Of a DNA stretch of 64,000 nt, positions 30,421-42,845 are shown piece by piece (positions within the stretch are counted from its first letter, which is position 1; the number at the start of each line of letters is the position of its first letter). This stretch comes from Siphonodentalium dalli. Lineage: Eukaryota > Mollusca > Scaphopoda > Gadilida > Siphonodentaliidae. Location: assembly GCA_032622095.1 (NCBI GenBank), contig CP136066.1:90913319-90977318 (forward strand). The letters run 5' to 3'. The translations under genes and the position numbers were made by a program. The notes under the pieces were generated by a model. That model did not search any database. It had not been told where the DNA came from and saw nothing but the letters and a program-made list of their open reading frames with translations.

Positions 30421-30898
30421 AGTCAGTGCGACGAGTTCGAATGCTCACATAATTTATCAACGGGATAGCAACGCTGGTGAAGCTTATGAGGTGGACTGTG
30501 TTGGGCAAGTTGGTGCAGTCGCACCTGCTTTTGGTACACATATCGAACACACCCTAAAAGTAAAATGGATCGACAAGAAACTTCGGGTATATTTCACGTT
30601 TATTTTTTACTATAAAACTCCTTGCATTTCACAATTAAAATAAAAAAAATACTCTATCCAGTATTTGATAATATGATACTCGATATACACCATACTATTC
30701 AATTTCCAGGATCGCTTATCCTAGTTTTTGTTGGCAATTCAAATGCCGGCCAAGTCGGAATTTCAGTTATTCACACGAATTCTGCACCTGCCCATATATG
30801 TATGTGGCACGTCCTTAGTCACCAAATCTGGCTTTTACAGGACGACATGAACTCAGTAGTCATTACATTCATATTTTACTATGGAAGCATGCAGTACT
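30421..30898 (+). CDS. Two exon-like ORF segments with a shared pattern, function unknown
   Basis: Segment 1 (about 30421-30587) follows an acceptor-like TTTTCACCCCAG and runs 'SATSSNAHIIYQRDSNAGEA' onward to KVKWIDKKLR before GTATAT. Read on without splicing, it ends YFTFIFYYKT and stops at 30643. Segment 2 (about 30710-30900) follows CAATTTCCAG, contains 'GNSNAGQVGISV' and ends 'VVITFIFYYGSMQY' stop. Both have SNAG and TFIFYY about 44-45 residues apart, as two copies of one domain would. The obvious donor and acceptor phases do not agree, so the pair may be separate exons, a decayed gene or chance. No known domain was recognised. Confidence 0.25.
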
Positions 30899-30900
30899 GA

Positions 30901-33900
30901 GTTCACTGTGAAGAAATTTTTAAAAAAGAAGATGGGGTGGGGGGGTTCTTTTATTAGTTTTAACTTATTCAAGCTGTATCAATTCAATGATCATGTTCTT
31001 TACCTTAGCCTAGGTCATGTGCTCAGTTGCTAAGACTTTCAATTTCATTTAAAAATTAAATAAGAATGGGATGGGTCACCACCAACCTTTGCCAAAGACG
31101 ACTGAATGTGGGCGTAGGCCATAGCCCTAGTTGGTGGACCCAACTATTCAAACAGAGCTAGACGCTCTCGAATAGTTGGGCCTCCGTAGCTTTATTCACG
31201 ACCTCCAAGTGTTTTTCCATTATTATGAATTGTTTTCCCACTTATAACATGAAAATACAAACATTGTATATAAATTATGTTGAAGACTAATCTGTTCTGA
31301 GTGAGTATCAACAAGCTACCCGACGAAAAAAATAAAAATGTGACATTTGTAGTTGTTTTAAAAATACATCGTAGACTGCTTGCCGAAAAACTATTTCGGG
31401 AAAAAAATTAGACACTATCCCGCCTAATTTCAATCACCAAATTCACATATAACTAGATGGTTTTATCTCCTACCATTATGTTGTAAGATCAAGTGATAAT
31501 GGCAGATTACGAAGGCATTGTGTACAATACCTGACTCTCGAAATATAATCCGAACTTTGAGATAAATCCGAGACCGTTAATTTGTCAACAATTTAAAACT
31601 TGAACTGTAGTAAATTGACGGAACGGAACAGGCGGAACGAACTTACAACTACATAACCGGAAAGGATATCAGATAATTACGGGAACGATCGACCGAGTGA
31701 AAGCAACAGCAACAACTATTTTTTGAATTTTAAGTTTTAATAAACAATGGAGTTTGATTTCAAAGAAACAATGACCAAGGGCGTGGCGATATGTGCGGGG
31801 ACACAATATAAAGTGTAAGCCAAGGCCGTGGCCGGCTCCAAATTAAATGTGTAAACGGAGTGTTATGTTTGGACCGTTGTTTCTCAATGGATATTAATGA
31901 AATTTGGTATATATGTCCGGGCTGAGGCATGGAATACACTAACGTTTGAATTGTTTTTAAATTAACAAATTTGTTGATTTTCTTCAACTTTTTCGTTCTG
32001 GAACACACATTAATATTCAAATAGTGGTCTCGGTATCAAACGCCCAAGTTCCGACCACGTCGCCATTGCTATGCGTATATAAGATATACGTGCCAATAAC
32101 GTTGACAAAGCATTGGCGACAATATGGAGTCGAAACCGAGACAACTATCTGAATATTATAGTCTAAGAGTCGTCAATTAGTTAATGCCGATTACCTATAC
32201 GCCGCTAAAACACCGTATGGCTACCTTATATTACAATTTGACGACAGTTGGTAAGTTAGGGTGTCAATTTGGAAAATTCTCACTCAATTAGGATGTAAAA
32301 AATTTGGTCTTCACGAAAGAGGTTGGAATAATAATTTGGACACCTAATAAGGCACTTTAGCCACGCCCTTAAAAAAAATGATTTGATATTATGATGATGT
32401 CATGGCGATGATGATTTTAATAATAATAATATGTTGATGTCGGATGATGACGATGGTGATTATGAAATGGTTACATGCATATATACATATATAATCAATA
32501 CGTTTATTTCTCATGAACCTATACACACATAGGTATGGAGATATAAACACAATGGCAGCCGATGGGTCATATGTACGCCACATAAATATATTTGGCGTAT
32601 TGGGTAGATGCTCAGCTTTTGGAAATTGAGGCTTTTCTTCGTGTTGGTAGACATGCTGACAATGATATTAATGGCCCACTTTAACGTGTTAACATTCTAA
32701 TGCGGTTTCCGCATATTTGAAATAGTCATGTTCTACAAATCGACGCGGGGATAGACTCTCTGGGTCAAAATAAGCTCACAGGAAATGAGAGCACACTGAT
32801 AATTAAAAGTATACTGAATTATTGAGGTTAATTTTAGATTAATATCCAAACAAGCTCGCACCTTCCAACATGACCCATGATGAAATTTTAAATAAACACC
32901 CCCACCAAGCTCAAAACGTGCAGGTCTGAACATGCATATTTTAAAACAAAAATAGAAAGCCTAGCTATGCATGGGTAAGCTCAGTTTGGTCCATGCAGAG
33001 GGTGAGTGAGGTACCATAACGATCTCAAATCACAATATTCACGAACGTGATTTAAAAGTGAGCTGAGTTGAGTGAAATAGTGTTCCGTTTAAAATCTGGC
33101 AAGTGACAACGTTCATTGCATAATACTATAAATTAAGAAGTTTTAGCAATGGAGGTGGCCATTTTTATCGCAAAAATGGACAGTTGGTTGCTATTGGTGA
33201 AATTGTATTAACCTTGGTAACTTTGTCACAATTCTTACCAACCTGGGTTTCTTTATCATTATTTCAGGAACCTAGGTAACTACATATGTATATCACACAT
33301 ATACCCGATTATAGTCACCGGTGTAGAATTTGTAAGATCAACGCCCTGCATCATAACCTGCTGTTTTCCAGATCTGTGATAGACAAAGAGGTGCATTACA
33401 CAGATCACCAGTATTCAGTGAATACTACATAAACCAGATACCAAGTAAAAAAAAAAAAAATCATCACAGGCTAACCACCCTTTGTTTTTCACAGATCTGT
33501 TAAACGACAGACATGCTATATATATAACTTTTTAAAGTTTAAAAATATTTGAATCGAAAATAAACTCGAAACAAACAAGAACATGTTATAGCCGGAATCC
33601 AATTATGTTCGTTCCGTTTCCGATTCCTTATTCACTGTTTTGACGGATTTTTACAAATACAAAATGGCTGAAAGTTCGAGGCGGTAGAAATATGCTCTCG
33701 CTTTATGCGAAGAATGACACGACTAACATCTGAAACATGCAATGACATCACACTAGAAATGTACTAGAAGCTCTGATCTACAAGTATGTGGGAGTTTTGG
33801 TTGTTAAATAATATTTTTTAGTGTGTGTTATCGCTTGTGAAAAGTCGAGTAAATGTCCATACCAATGATTGGTGACGGAGTACTGCTTTCAGTGATATAC

Positions 33901-33970
33901 CCGGCTGACTTTTATGGAGCTATGCTCTGATAATAAAAGTCAGATTTGCGGACTAGCCATAGCCCCAACA
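30901..33970. other. Intergenic, low repeat density
   Basis: No gene recognised. An 11-bp inverted pair CCCAACTATTC / GAATAGTTGGG is at about 31139-31182. Low-complexity GATGATG/AATAAT tract at 32390-32465. Short A-tract at 33448-33461. Confidence 0.4.
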
Positions 33971-33971
33971 T

Positions 33972-34548
33972 GACTCCTGACTAGTCCCAACAAATTAGAC
34001 TATTCGGATTAATACATATTTTAATATTTGGAAATTTACGATTGTATTAATCCTTCTATTAGGGATTAAGGCCACCACATAAATGTCCAAATATTAAAAT
34101 AGGCCTTAACCCTTTACCCAACAAACCGGCCAAAACCGGCCAAATAAAGCTTCAACAGCCTAAAATATCTTCCGTCTGTCTCAATAGAACCATACAAATA
34201 TGGATATCATTGGAACCGGCTCCTTGACCACATTGTGATAGTTACAGTTATGCCCTGTGCCAATGCATTCTCTTATATATGCGAGTCGACCATAGGTCGC
34301 TTCGCATATATAAGAGAATGCATTGGCCTAAAAAAAATCTTTTTTTAACACTTTTTACCATTTTTTCTTACATTCTTTAACAATTTTATAATTTTTAATG
34401 TGTTAAGCCAATGCATTCTCTTATATATGCGAGGCGACCTATGGTCGACTCACATATATAAGAGAATGCATTGGCACAGGGCCGTTCTGTTGGGTAAAGG
34501 GTTAATCCGAATCGTCTAATTTGTTGGACTAACTCCTGACATGAGTCG
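33972..34548. mobile_element. Foldback element interrupted by a nested TTAA MITE
   Basis: 'CCAACAAATTAGACTATTCG' on the left (about 33988-34015) matches the complement of CGAATCGTCTAATTTGTTGG on the right (about 34508-34527), giving ~40-bp imperfect terminal repeats. An ATATTTTAATATTTGG / CCAAATATTAAAATA pair lies inside. The TTTACCCAACA-family MITE at 34106-34505 sits inside this element. Confidence 0.75.
34106..34505. mobile_element. TTAA MITE, TTTACCCAACA family, intact
   Basis: TTAACCCTTTACCCAACAAA at the left, CTGTTGGGTAAAGGGTTAA at the right. Two internal palindromes at about 34258-34326 and 34408-34476. Confidence 0.93.
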
Positions 34549-34794
34549 CTCCCAAAATTACTCACAGCTGAGGGGAGAGGATTATTATACACGTGTAACG
34601 GAATGAATATGATCATTGCATATGAATGAATGGATGCAGGATGATTCTCCACAATCAGTTGGCCGCCGCTTATATACGTTTATATACAATGTATTGTTAC
34701 TATTATTCATCTATATTGTCTATTTTAATATATTTAAGTTTATATTGTTATTTATATAGTTATATGTACGTATATAAAATGTTGGACTCATTAC

Positions 34795-34970
34795 CTTCTT
34801 GATGTAAGGGTAGCCATCGCTAGACACAAGGAGGGGCATTCCACGCTGAGATCCTGTTGGTAGGATCTGGTATGTAACCGGTTCATCTTGTGGAATGTTG
34901 ACTTCTGTCGGTAGGGTTGGATCCGCGATGGATTCTTCCATAACCTCTGGGTTGATGCTGAAGTTTCGGT
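34795..34970 (-). CDS. Exon resembling the start of a FLYWCH-type zinc finger
   Basis: The minus strand reads 'MEESIADPTLPTEVNIPQDE', then PVTYQILPTGSQRGMPLLVSS and DGYPYIKK, followed directly by the donor GTAATG. Pattern '.SQRG.P.LV.SDGY.Y..K' is typical of the opening strand of FLYWCH zinc fingers, whose later YWxC and HxH parts would sit on the next exon. An ATG is at 34941, and the frame is open upstream to an acceptor-like CTTCAG near 34965. I found no continuing exon at lower coordinates, so this may be a gene fragment. FLYWCH domains bind DNA or occur in transposon-related proteins. Confidence 0.45.
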
Positions 34971-35784
34971 CTGGTCGGCATATGAAAGTGATTATCTATC
35001 ACACGTTCTGAAGCCATCTCACCCTCTGAAGTGTGATTAGTCGGCTGGTTACTGTGTAAACAACCTGATTTTATTGTTTTGATAGGATACGAATGGGGAC
35101 AATAACGGCTAAGGGTTTCCCAAACTCCAGAGATAGTGAGATGAACTCAGAGAATAAGAGAAACTTTAATATCAAGAATGTGAAAACAGATCTGACATCA
35201 TTGTTATTTATGAATTCGCTGGTTCGTCGTTCAGACCAACTAGTGTGATATACTGGCTATTAACTTTGCTAACAAACGTGCCTAAAGTAATATAAATGTC
35301 GAAATTGATGGACATAACTCTGAAATATATCATAATATGAACTTAAAAAATTAATATATCAATATAAATTAACTTATTTACAACTTTAATACAATTGTAA
35401 TACCCGGGCCAACTCGCCCGGAAAGGTGGGCCAGCTCGCCCCAAAAACTGCCTGGGGCGAGTGGGCCCGGATCCGTGTTGAAATGGGGTTTTAAAAAGAT
35501 CATCAGACGATACAAAATAAAACAATCTTGAGCAGCTCAATCCATAGGTCGATCGCATAATAAGAGATGCTAAATGGGTATGAAAATACCATTTTCTGCT
35601 TGTCCTTGATGTAGGATTTATTTGAAAGTTGTACAGAACTTACCAAAGTTTTTGATTGCAGTCGATCAAGTTGTGGTTAAATTTACCCTCATATCCTCTA
35701 AATGGAAATACTATAGCAGAGAATGTGTGGAATAATATGTTGTTTTCTTGTGGCATCGATATGCCAGTGTCTATTGGTACACCA

Positions 35785-35798
35785 CAAGATACGTTACC
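35785..35798 (+). repeat. CAAGATACGTTACC motif, copy 1
   Basis: Exact 14-bp copy. The flanks are not alike among copies. Confidence 0.95.
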
Positions 35799-35983
35799 AC
35801 GAAAAGAGTGGTCGAAATCAAGTAGATATTTGCACTGCAAAAACTGAACACACCACAATGATATCCACACACTATCATTGTTCACTTTGATATACAGTAA
35901 AGAATGTAGTTGAATAAGTTCAGACAGTGCACAATATGAGTCACACATATGTCCATGAAGACTAGTGTTATGATTGCAAGATG

Positions 35984-35997
35984 CAAGATACGTTACC
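35984..35997 (+). repeat. CAAGATACGTTACC motif, copy 2
   Basis: Exact copy, preceded by a partial CAAGATG. Confidence 0.95.
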
Positions 35998-36145
35998 TAT
36001 GTTCAGCATCTCTCCACGTGCAAGCGGCCATATCTTGAATGTTTGTAACTTTCAGTGCATGGGTTTGATTGTCCTGAGAAATTATACCGATAATTAACAA
36101 TTGAGTGTCTTGCCTAGTCGCCATATTGCCAAAAATGAATTACAA

Positions 36146-36159
36146 CAAGATACGTTACC
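36146..36159 (+). repeat. CAAGATACGTTACC motif, copy 3
   Basis: Exact copy, 647 bp before the left terminal repeat of the 4.9-kb element. Confidence 0.95.
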
Positions 36160-36805
36160 GTCATTTTCCGATTTTGGCTGAATGTCCACAAAACAGCCAT
36201 CGGCAGTTTCTGTGACTATGTTTGGACACTGGTCGCAGTTACCCATAGTCAAACCATATATATCAGCTGACATATATTAACAGAAGATAATTTTATATTT
36301 AATGTTATTCCATGCATTAATTGGCTTTGCTCTTAAAAAAACCAGCGAACTAAACTTTTACTAAAGCCAATCACAATTTGCAAAGTATTTGATTTCACAA
36401 ATCCACTCTTCCCGACTTGCATGGCCACGGTAAATGAAAACCAAACAAACAGGAATCAATATCAAACTTGTTATAGGAAGAGCTGAGACCAGGCTTGTCA
36501 ACCGGTACCGGTACCGGCGGTACTTGGACGTTTCAACGGTACCGGTTCTGATACTCAGAACCGACGGTTCTCAGTACTCGCCAAAAAGAGTAAATAGATC
36601 AGTATAGATTGATTAAAATTGAAGGAACATTGCTCTTTTAAGTTTGCCGCAACTGCCGCTTGCATTATGGTATGCTACTATATGTGTCAACGGATAAAGC
36701 ACGCGCGGCCGATGCCGAGTCTTGAAGCTGTTATCATTTTATTCAACAATGTATATATGTGTCATTGACTCAATGTGTGTTACATTATAACTAACATATG
36801 AGGAT

Positions 36806-39800
36806 TTAGTTTGGTCGTTGAAGCTGAATTTGGGGGTCAACCCGGAAGAAATTGGATACAAGCTGATTTTGGTGTCATTCGACGGGGAAAAGCTTCATGA
36901 ACAACATATCAAAAATCCGCTCATGGGAAAATTCAGGATCCAAGATGGCGTAAAAGATGGCCGCCAAATGAATAATTTTCCAGTCAACGCACATTGACAC
37001 GCAAACCCTCAGTGAATATGGAAAAATCTCACCAAAAACGGATTCCACATTGATAGTAACATATGTTAGAACATTATAAAAAATATATAAACAATTTTGT
37101 TGTCAATTGGGACATACTTCTGTTAATATAACCTGCAAATTCGAGAAAATTCTAATTTTCAAGTATAATTTGTCTAAGACAACAGTCAATTATATTGGCA
37201 TGTCATATTTTCTGGAATACATGTTAAATTTATCAATCTAACCGATAAAGCCACAGAAACAACATATCCAAAATTTGCCTAAATCCGCACATGGACAAGG
37301 ATTTCAGAGCACTTTGAAATACAACACATGTTCGACTCTCAAATGCCGTTTTTATCAATTTATTCAACCAGTTATGAACATTGACGAATTTATGTGCTTA
37401 ATGTGTCTATATAATTTACTATAACTGCGATTTGTAAGTCCATACAGCGAATAAACCAAGTTTATGTGTATCACTGATATATATATATATATATATATTA
37501 GCTGGCTGGCAATGTCGGTTCGTTCAACAATAAAGAGCGTTTGCTACAGAACACGTGTTTTGCTATACCCTTCCAGGAAATGTCATAAAGAGCGTGTATA
37601 TAACAGAACAGAACATAAAGATCGTTTATAACAGAACACGTGCTATATGCTTGTTCTCACAGATGCACATAAAAGGTCTCGCCTATCGGCTGCTTTTTCG
37701 CATATAGCTTCGTTGCTTGTATTGTATCATTCCGGCTGTGTATGTCCAAGTAGTAATACTTTGATTTGCAAACCACTGGATTGAAGGCTTATAACTTTTC
37801 TCCTGTTGAAACCTAACGGTGCCAAAGTACGCAGGAGACCCGTTACTATACATATTCTATATTTCTATCATTTAAATGTAGTGTCAGTCCATATATCAGT
37901 TGGTCTTGTATTGAATATATAGTTATGGCAGAATTTTGCGAGCCGCAAGAAATTACGAAATTTCGGGATGACATGTGTGTTTTATGCCCATCGGGTTTTG
38001 ATGACAAACCTCCCGTCATCGTGTCTAAGAAAGGCATTTTGACATTGATCAATTTCTGTTATAAACGTGGGAGGCACGACCTGAAAGATTATCTGAATGA
38101 GCGCTATCAGATGACACCAGTCGGTAAAGTTCTTGTCCATTCGAATTGTCGTAGAGATTTCACAGATCCAAAAAGGCGACACCGTTCTGTCGAAATAACT
38201 ACCGAAGTACCTCCAAATAAACAACTGAGATCTGGTGTGTCACCGTTTGATTTCAAGGCAGACTGTATGTTTTGTGGTACGCCTGCCACTATAGATCCTC
38301 GACATCCCGACAAATCAGGGGTGAGGCAAGTAACAACCCTCCCAATGCGGGACAATATCCTAAAATTATGTGATAAAAGTGGGACCAAATGGGCATCCGA
38401 TGTGCAGGATCGGTTGTATGGTTGTATAGACTTGGTAGCAGCAGAATATGTCTACCACTCACGCTGTTATACTGATTTCCAGTAGGGTAAAGAAAATCCA
38501 ACATCGGTCGATAAGGCGAAAAGTGGTAGGAGATCGGACCAGGGAATGCAGCAATGGTTTGAGATGGTTTGTAGTTGGATCGAAGCTGGTGCAGAATTAT
38601 ATACTCTGGGGGAGTTGCATGACAAAATGATTGAGTATGCGGGTGATTGTCATGTGTATAGTATGAAATGGCTCAAAGAGAAACTGCAGGACCACTACGG
38701 GGAGTTTATATTTTTCGCCGAAGTTGAGGGACGGAACAATATAGTGTGTTTTCGGAACATGGCAAAGTTTATCATAAACGAAAAATGGTACTGTGATAAG
38801 AGAGATAGTATTGAAGAGGAAACTGAAAGGATAATGTTGACAGCAGCAAGGACATTACGAGCAGAAATAAGAGAGACTGAGTATGACACTAATTCAACCA
38901 GTGAAGATATATCTTCCATTGATCGGGGTCGACAGTGGGTTCCGCATTATTTGCACACGATGTTACGTGTTCTGATTCTATCCGATTTGAAGATAAATAG
39001 CATTGGGCACTCCATAATTCAATCTGCTCGACCCCGATCTGTTATAACACCAACGCTCTTTGGTGTGGGTGTGGAGATGGATCACATGTTCGGTTCAAAA
39101 TGGTTGGTGAATGAGTTATCTAGGTTGGGGTAGAAAGTAGAAAGATACAAACAGTCTGTCATCCAAACCGAACGTCCTGGCGATATTCTAACCGACTATT
39201 TCCCCGGAACATGTACACAGTGGGTTGCCGACAATGTATACCATAACATAGCAACTTTAGATGGTCAGGGAACATTCCATGATATGTGTTGATAGCAATC
39301 TCTACTCCAAAAGATCAAACACAGCTTAGCCTCAGGCCACACACCATTAACAGGTGCCAGCGTTCGAAGGTTGATGAGCTAGTTCGAGGTAAAGGAGTCC
39401 AGATATGCCATTATGTTGATTCTCCCGGTAAAGGCCTTTCATCGTTGTCTTACAAACCTTTGCTTCAACTGATTACTCCACACACATTGCCCCCCAGAGC
39501 TCAACACTGATCTACTGTGGCATTCAGGGTGGTTTGTGAACCAATCTACAAAGCCTCGGACAAATTGGTCGGGCTTCATGCAATATATTACGACTGATGA
39601 CCAGAAATGCCCAACGAAGTCTGATGTTCTGTTTTTGCCGATTATAGATTTGAATCCGTCCGATGAGGATTGTATATATTCAACTCTCCTTTATGTTCAG
39701 GGTCAAGCGACCAAACTAAACATCCTGACACCATGTATCACATTTGATCAGCCATTGTGGATAAAGGCCACGAATATTATAATGACCAAGTCCATGAATA

Positions 39801-41742
39801 TAGTCTGCAAGCTGGGTGGCTTTCATACCATTATGAGTTCCATGGGCAGTATTGGTTCACTAATGAAGGGTTCGGGTTTGGAAGAGGCTCTGGATAATGT
39901 CTATCGCCCTAACGCAGTTACGCATATGACTTCCGGGAAGGCAATATCAAGGGCAGTGAGTGGACATTTCTTAATTGATGCTGCTCTTACAAATAAGCTG
40001 ATATCAGACATTGTGCCATCTACAGAAACAAGCCCATGGGGTGGCCGAACAGTGCAGAATGAGAAGGTGCTCGATGCTTCGCCTGATTCCACAGTAGCTA
40101 TAAATCAGTCTGAAGAAAAAACAATACCTAGAATCGAGAAGGATGAGATGAACGCAATAAGTGATTTTTACAAATCTATTGAAAGTAGAGTAATTCCTGC
40201 AAGTGCTGTTTCTGGGTCTCAACCATTGATGAAACTCGAGGAATGTTTGAACAAGTATAAATCGTTGCTTATTGAGAAATCTCCGACAGCAAAGTTGTGG
40301 GTTCAGTATTTGGAATATGTGCAAACGTTGAAGAATTTCATTAGAGCAGAGAGGACATGAAATTGGAGTCTGCATCTCGCTACTTTGGGGCAAATGCTCA
40401 ATCTATTTGCCGCTATCGGTCACGCCAACTATGCCAAGAGATGTCGACTCTATCTACAGCAAATGCTGGAACTACCTAATAAACACCCTTGGCTGTACAA
40501 ATGTTTCGCCGAAAATGGGTTTCATGCTGTACGTAGAAGCAATAGATTATGGGCAGGATTATCAACAGATCTCATAAATAGAACAAGTCCTTATGCGTTC
40601 TATCAAAAGCAGAGGAGGTCTGACAAGAGGTAGGGGAATGACCGAATATGTCCAAATGCAATGGATATATAGCATGCATAGGTGTACCGAGATTCATGAT
40701 GCCATGACCGAATTAACCAAACTTAAACATACCACCAGTGAACAGCACGCGGAGTTCGGGGCAAGTAGGAGCAAACGTGACTCTGATGATTTGATAATCA
40801 TACAACGTTGGTTTGACGAACATGAACCTTTTGATTTGAGTGAAGGTAAACTACGCTCCCTGCCGTCTGGGTTAACATCTAGTGATGGGGACGGTGTTAA
40901 CTGTATTGACTCTGAACGTGTCGGTTTCGAGATCCACCAAAACCTTAACGGCATGAGTATCACAGATGCCTCGATCAAGCGGAAGGATCAAATAAAATCT
41001 CTTGACCATTTATATCCTGGGATCAGAGTCGAGAATGATCGAATGCAATTCAACCCGACTGTGCTATTCTCACGATTTATAGCAATTGCACAACGTGAGA
41101 AGGACATTTATGTATCATCTGTATCATGACTAAGTCAATGTAGCTTCCGTTTTGGTTAAATAGTTTCCATATAACCCGGAGTTTGCGTGCTAATGGGCAC
41201 TGACTCGAAATATCATTATTTGACCGCCATATTGGACGCCATCTTGTATCCTGACTGCTTGTGCTATTTAAAAAAAAAAATTATATGTTGGTCTCGGTTC
41301 CTTTCTGCGTCAAAATGTACCAAAACTGCTTTTATTGAAATGTAGGATATGCTAATAATAGACATTTTTATAAGAAGAATATTTGTATACACTTAAAAAT
41401 TATAATTTTCCCGAATTCAGCGGCAATATTGATAGCCATCTGCCCACAAAGACAACAAGCTTAACAGTATGCGTTTTCTGACATGTGTTACTTTCAATGT
41501 GGAATATGTTTTGGTGCCTAATTTTCCATAATTACTGAGGTTTCATGTGTTATTGGGCACTAATGGGAAATTTACGTATTGTGTCAGCCATATTGGACGC
41601 CATCTTGGATCCTGAATTTTCCCATGAGCGGATTTTTGCGGATTTTGGATATGTTGTTCCTGGTGTTTTTCCGCGTCGAATGCCACCAAAATCAGCTTGT
41701 ATCCAATTTCTTCCGGGTTCAACTCTCACACGACCACACTAA
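36806..41742 (+). mobile_element. Decayed ~4.9-kb DNA transposon with ~350-bp terminal inverted repeats
   Basis: The left arm (36806 to about 37165) and right arm (about 41385-41742) are inverted copies. Examples: AACCCGGAAGAAATTGGATA at the left against TATCCAATTTCTTCCGGGTT at the right; CTCATGGGAAAATTCAGGAT against ATCCTGAATTTTCCCATGAG; and an inner TTCCACATTGATAGTAAC against GTTACTTTCAATGTGGAA. Identity is high but broken by small indels. A further inner relative of the right arm ('GCCATATTGGACGCCATCTT') is near 41235. The arms enclose the broken gene at 37925-41129. The outermost pairing bases are TTAGT / ACTAA; no convincing target duplication was found. Confidence 0.88.
37925..41129 (+). 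pseudogene. Broken long ORF of the 4.9-kb element (~1,060 codons), probable transposase-like protein
   Basis: Fragments join in order along one strand. 37925-39291 is one frame interrupted by TAG at 38483 and TAG at 39131. The frame then shifts near 39285 and back near 39530. 39536-40590 runs on through a TGA at 40358. A last shift near 40590 leads into 40593-41129. Visible features are two Cys pairs near the N-terminus ('MCVLC', 'DCMFCG'), 'QWVADNVYHNIATLDGQGTF', 'LPIIDLNPSDEDCIYSTLL', 'ITFDQPLWIKA' and 'GGFHTIMSSMGSIGSLM'. The Asp residues in the second, third and fourth blocks are candidates for an RNase-H-type catalytic core. I recall multi-copy 'uncharacterized' proteins with these blocks in marine invertebrate genomes but cannot name the superfamily with confidence. 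The long terminal repeats support a transposase role. Confidence 0.7.
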
Positions 41743-42136
41743 TTGCAGCCTTGCAGGTACATAACATTTATTTCAGTTTAAATTGTCATTCACCATATAT
41801 ATATACCCATCTTTCCGATGTATGTATTTGAGCGCCTGAAGGTACATACGGTACATGTATCTAAATTTAATAAAGATACCAGTAGGTACTCAATTCAATT
41901 CAATCTGGACAAAACTTGGGGAATAACAGAATAGGCCCTGTAATAATTGCATGGTACCGGTAACTGTAAAATATAATACATATGTTCACTTCAGTGTAAT
42001 TGTAGGCTACATAGTTTATATAGCGCACACATGTAGCTGAAGGATCTAATGACTCGCACGTATTGTCTATTGTGTGAAATATTACAGACTCGCACATGTC
42101 ATTGAAGGCAGGCGTTCTACGCTATATATATTGCCA

Positions 42137-42214
42137 AATTCCCAGTACATTGGACACATAAGTTCGTTTATAATATATAAAGCGAACGTATGTGCCCACT
42201 GTACTGGGAATTTA
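42137..42214. repeat. Hairpin with ~30-nt arms
   Basis: TTCCCAGTACATTGGACACA at the left pairs with TGTGCCCACTGTACTGGGAA at the right. The pairing extends inward through AAGTTCG / CGAACGT, with loop TTTATAATATATAAAG. Confidence 0.85.
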
Positions 42215-42665
42215 AGTTATACATATATATAGTATAAATCATGTGGCCCCTATATATATCAAGTTTGTGGTGTAGACGCTCAAAGCGATGCATTTATTAA
42301 TGACAGCAATGGGCCCCAGTGTTTGAAGTAAGCTATAGTCCCCGGGTGAAAACAATTTTCTGCTCCATACACATGGTATAACCCTCAGTACCAAACGGTG
42401 AGACCCTGTATGTGAGCAATACATTTTATGTGAGGACTTCCACCTCGAGTCATAGTCATATGAAACATCCAGGCCCGTTCCTCCGCCAATAATCAATGCA
42501 TCGTGAACGAAGAGAACAGTTTTCCATGGGTTTGCCGTACAATCTTTACTCCAAATCGTTTTAGGTAATTTTCGGACAATTTTATACAGGCATAATTATG
42601 TTATACATGTATCTATTTGGGAAAGATGACGTCCTGTATATGCCTAACTTTATCGGCACAGTGAA

Positions 42666-42679
42666 CAAGATACGTTACC
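42666..42679 (+). repeat. CAAGATACGTTACC motif, copy 4
   Basis: Exact 14-bp copy on the far side of the 4.9-kb element. Confidence 0.95.
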
Positions 42680-42831
42680 ATGCAAGTTAATTGAACAATT
42701 TAACTTATTAAGGCATGCAGCTGACATGTTGAACGACAAACATCAATATAACCAAATACGAGTTTTAGTTGGGTTGACATATTAGTCGGAACATTGAACT
42801 TTGAGTTGACCCGATCTGCTATAACTTGCTG

Positions 42832-42845
42832 CAAGATACGTTACC
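42832..42845 (+). repeat. CAAGATACGTTACC motif, copy 5
   Basis: Exact 14-bp copy, 166 bp after copy 4. Confidence 0.95.

Larger units (their letters stand above)
34971..36805. other. Intergenic, with three copies of CAAGATACGTTACC and a GC-rich hairpin
   Basis: A GC-rich inverted repeat CCCGGGCCAACTCGCCC / GGGGCGAGTGGGCCCGG is at about 35402-35471. Three copies of a 14-bp motif lie at 35785, 35984 and 36146. A GGTACCGGTACCGG-rich stretch at 36491-36570 resembles a hAT terminus but has no identified partner. ORFs at 35640-35948 on both strands overlap and show no recognisable domain. Confidence 0.5.

Noticed and set aside
36491-36570. GGTACCGGTACCGG-rich stretch as a hAT terminus
   Set aside because: No matching opposite end or 8-bp target duplication was found in the window.
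37925-41129. Host gene with introns instead of a broken transposon gene
   Set aside because: Breaks are single stops and small frameshifts without splice signals, and the gene is enclosed by long terminal inverted repeats.
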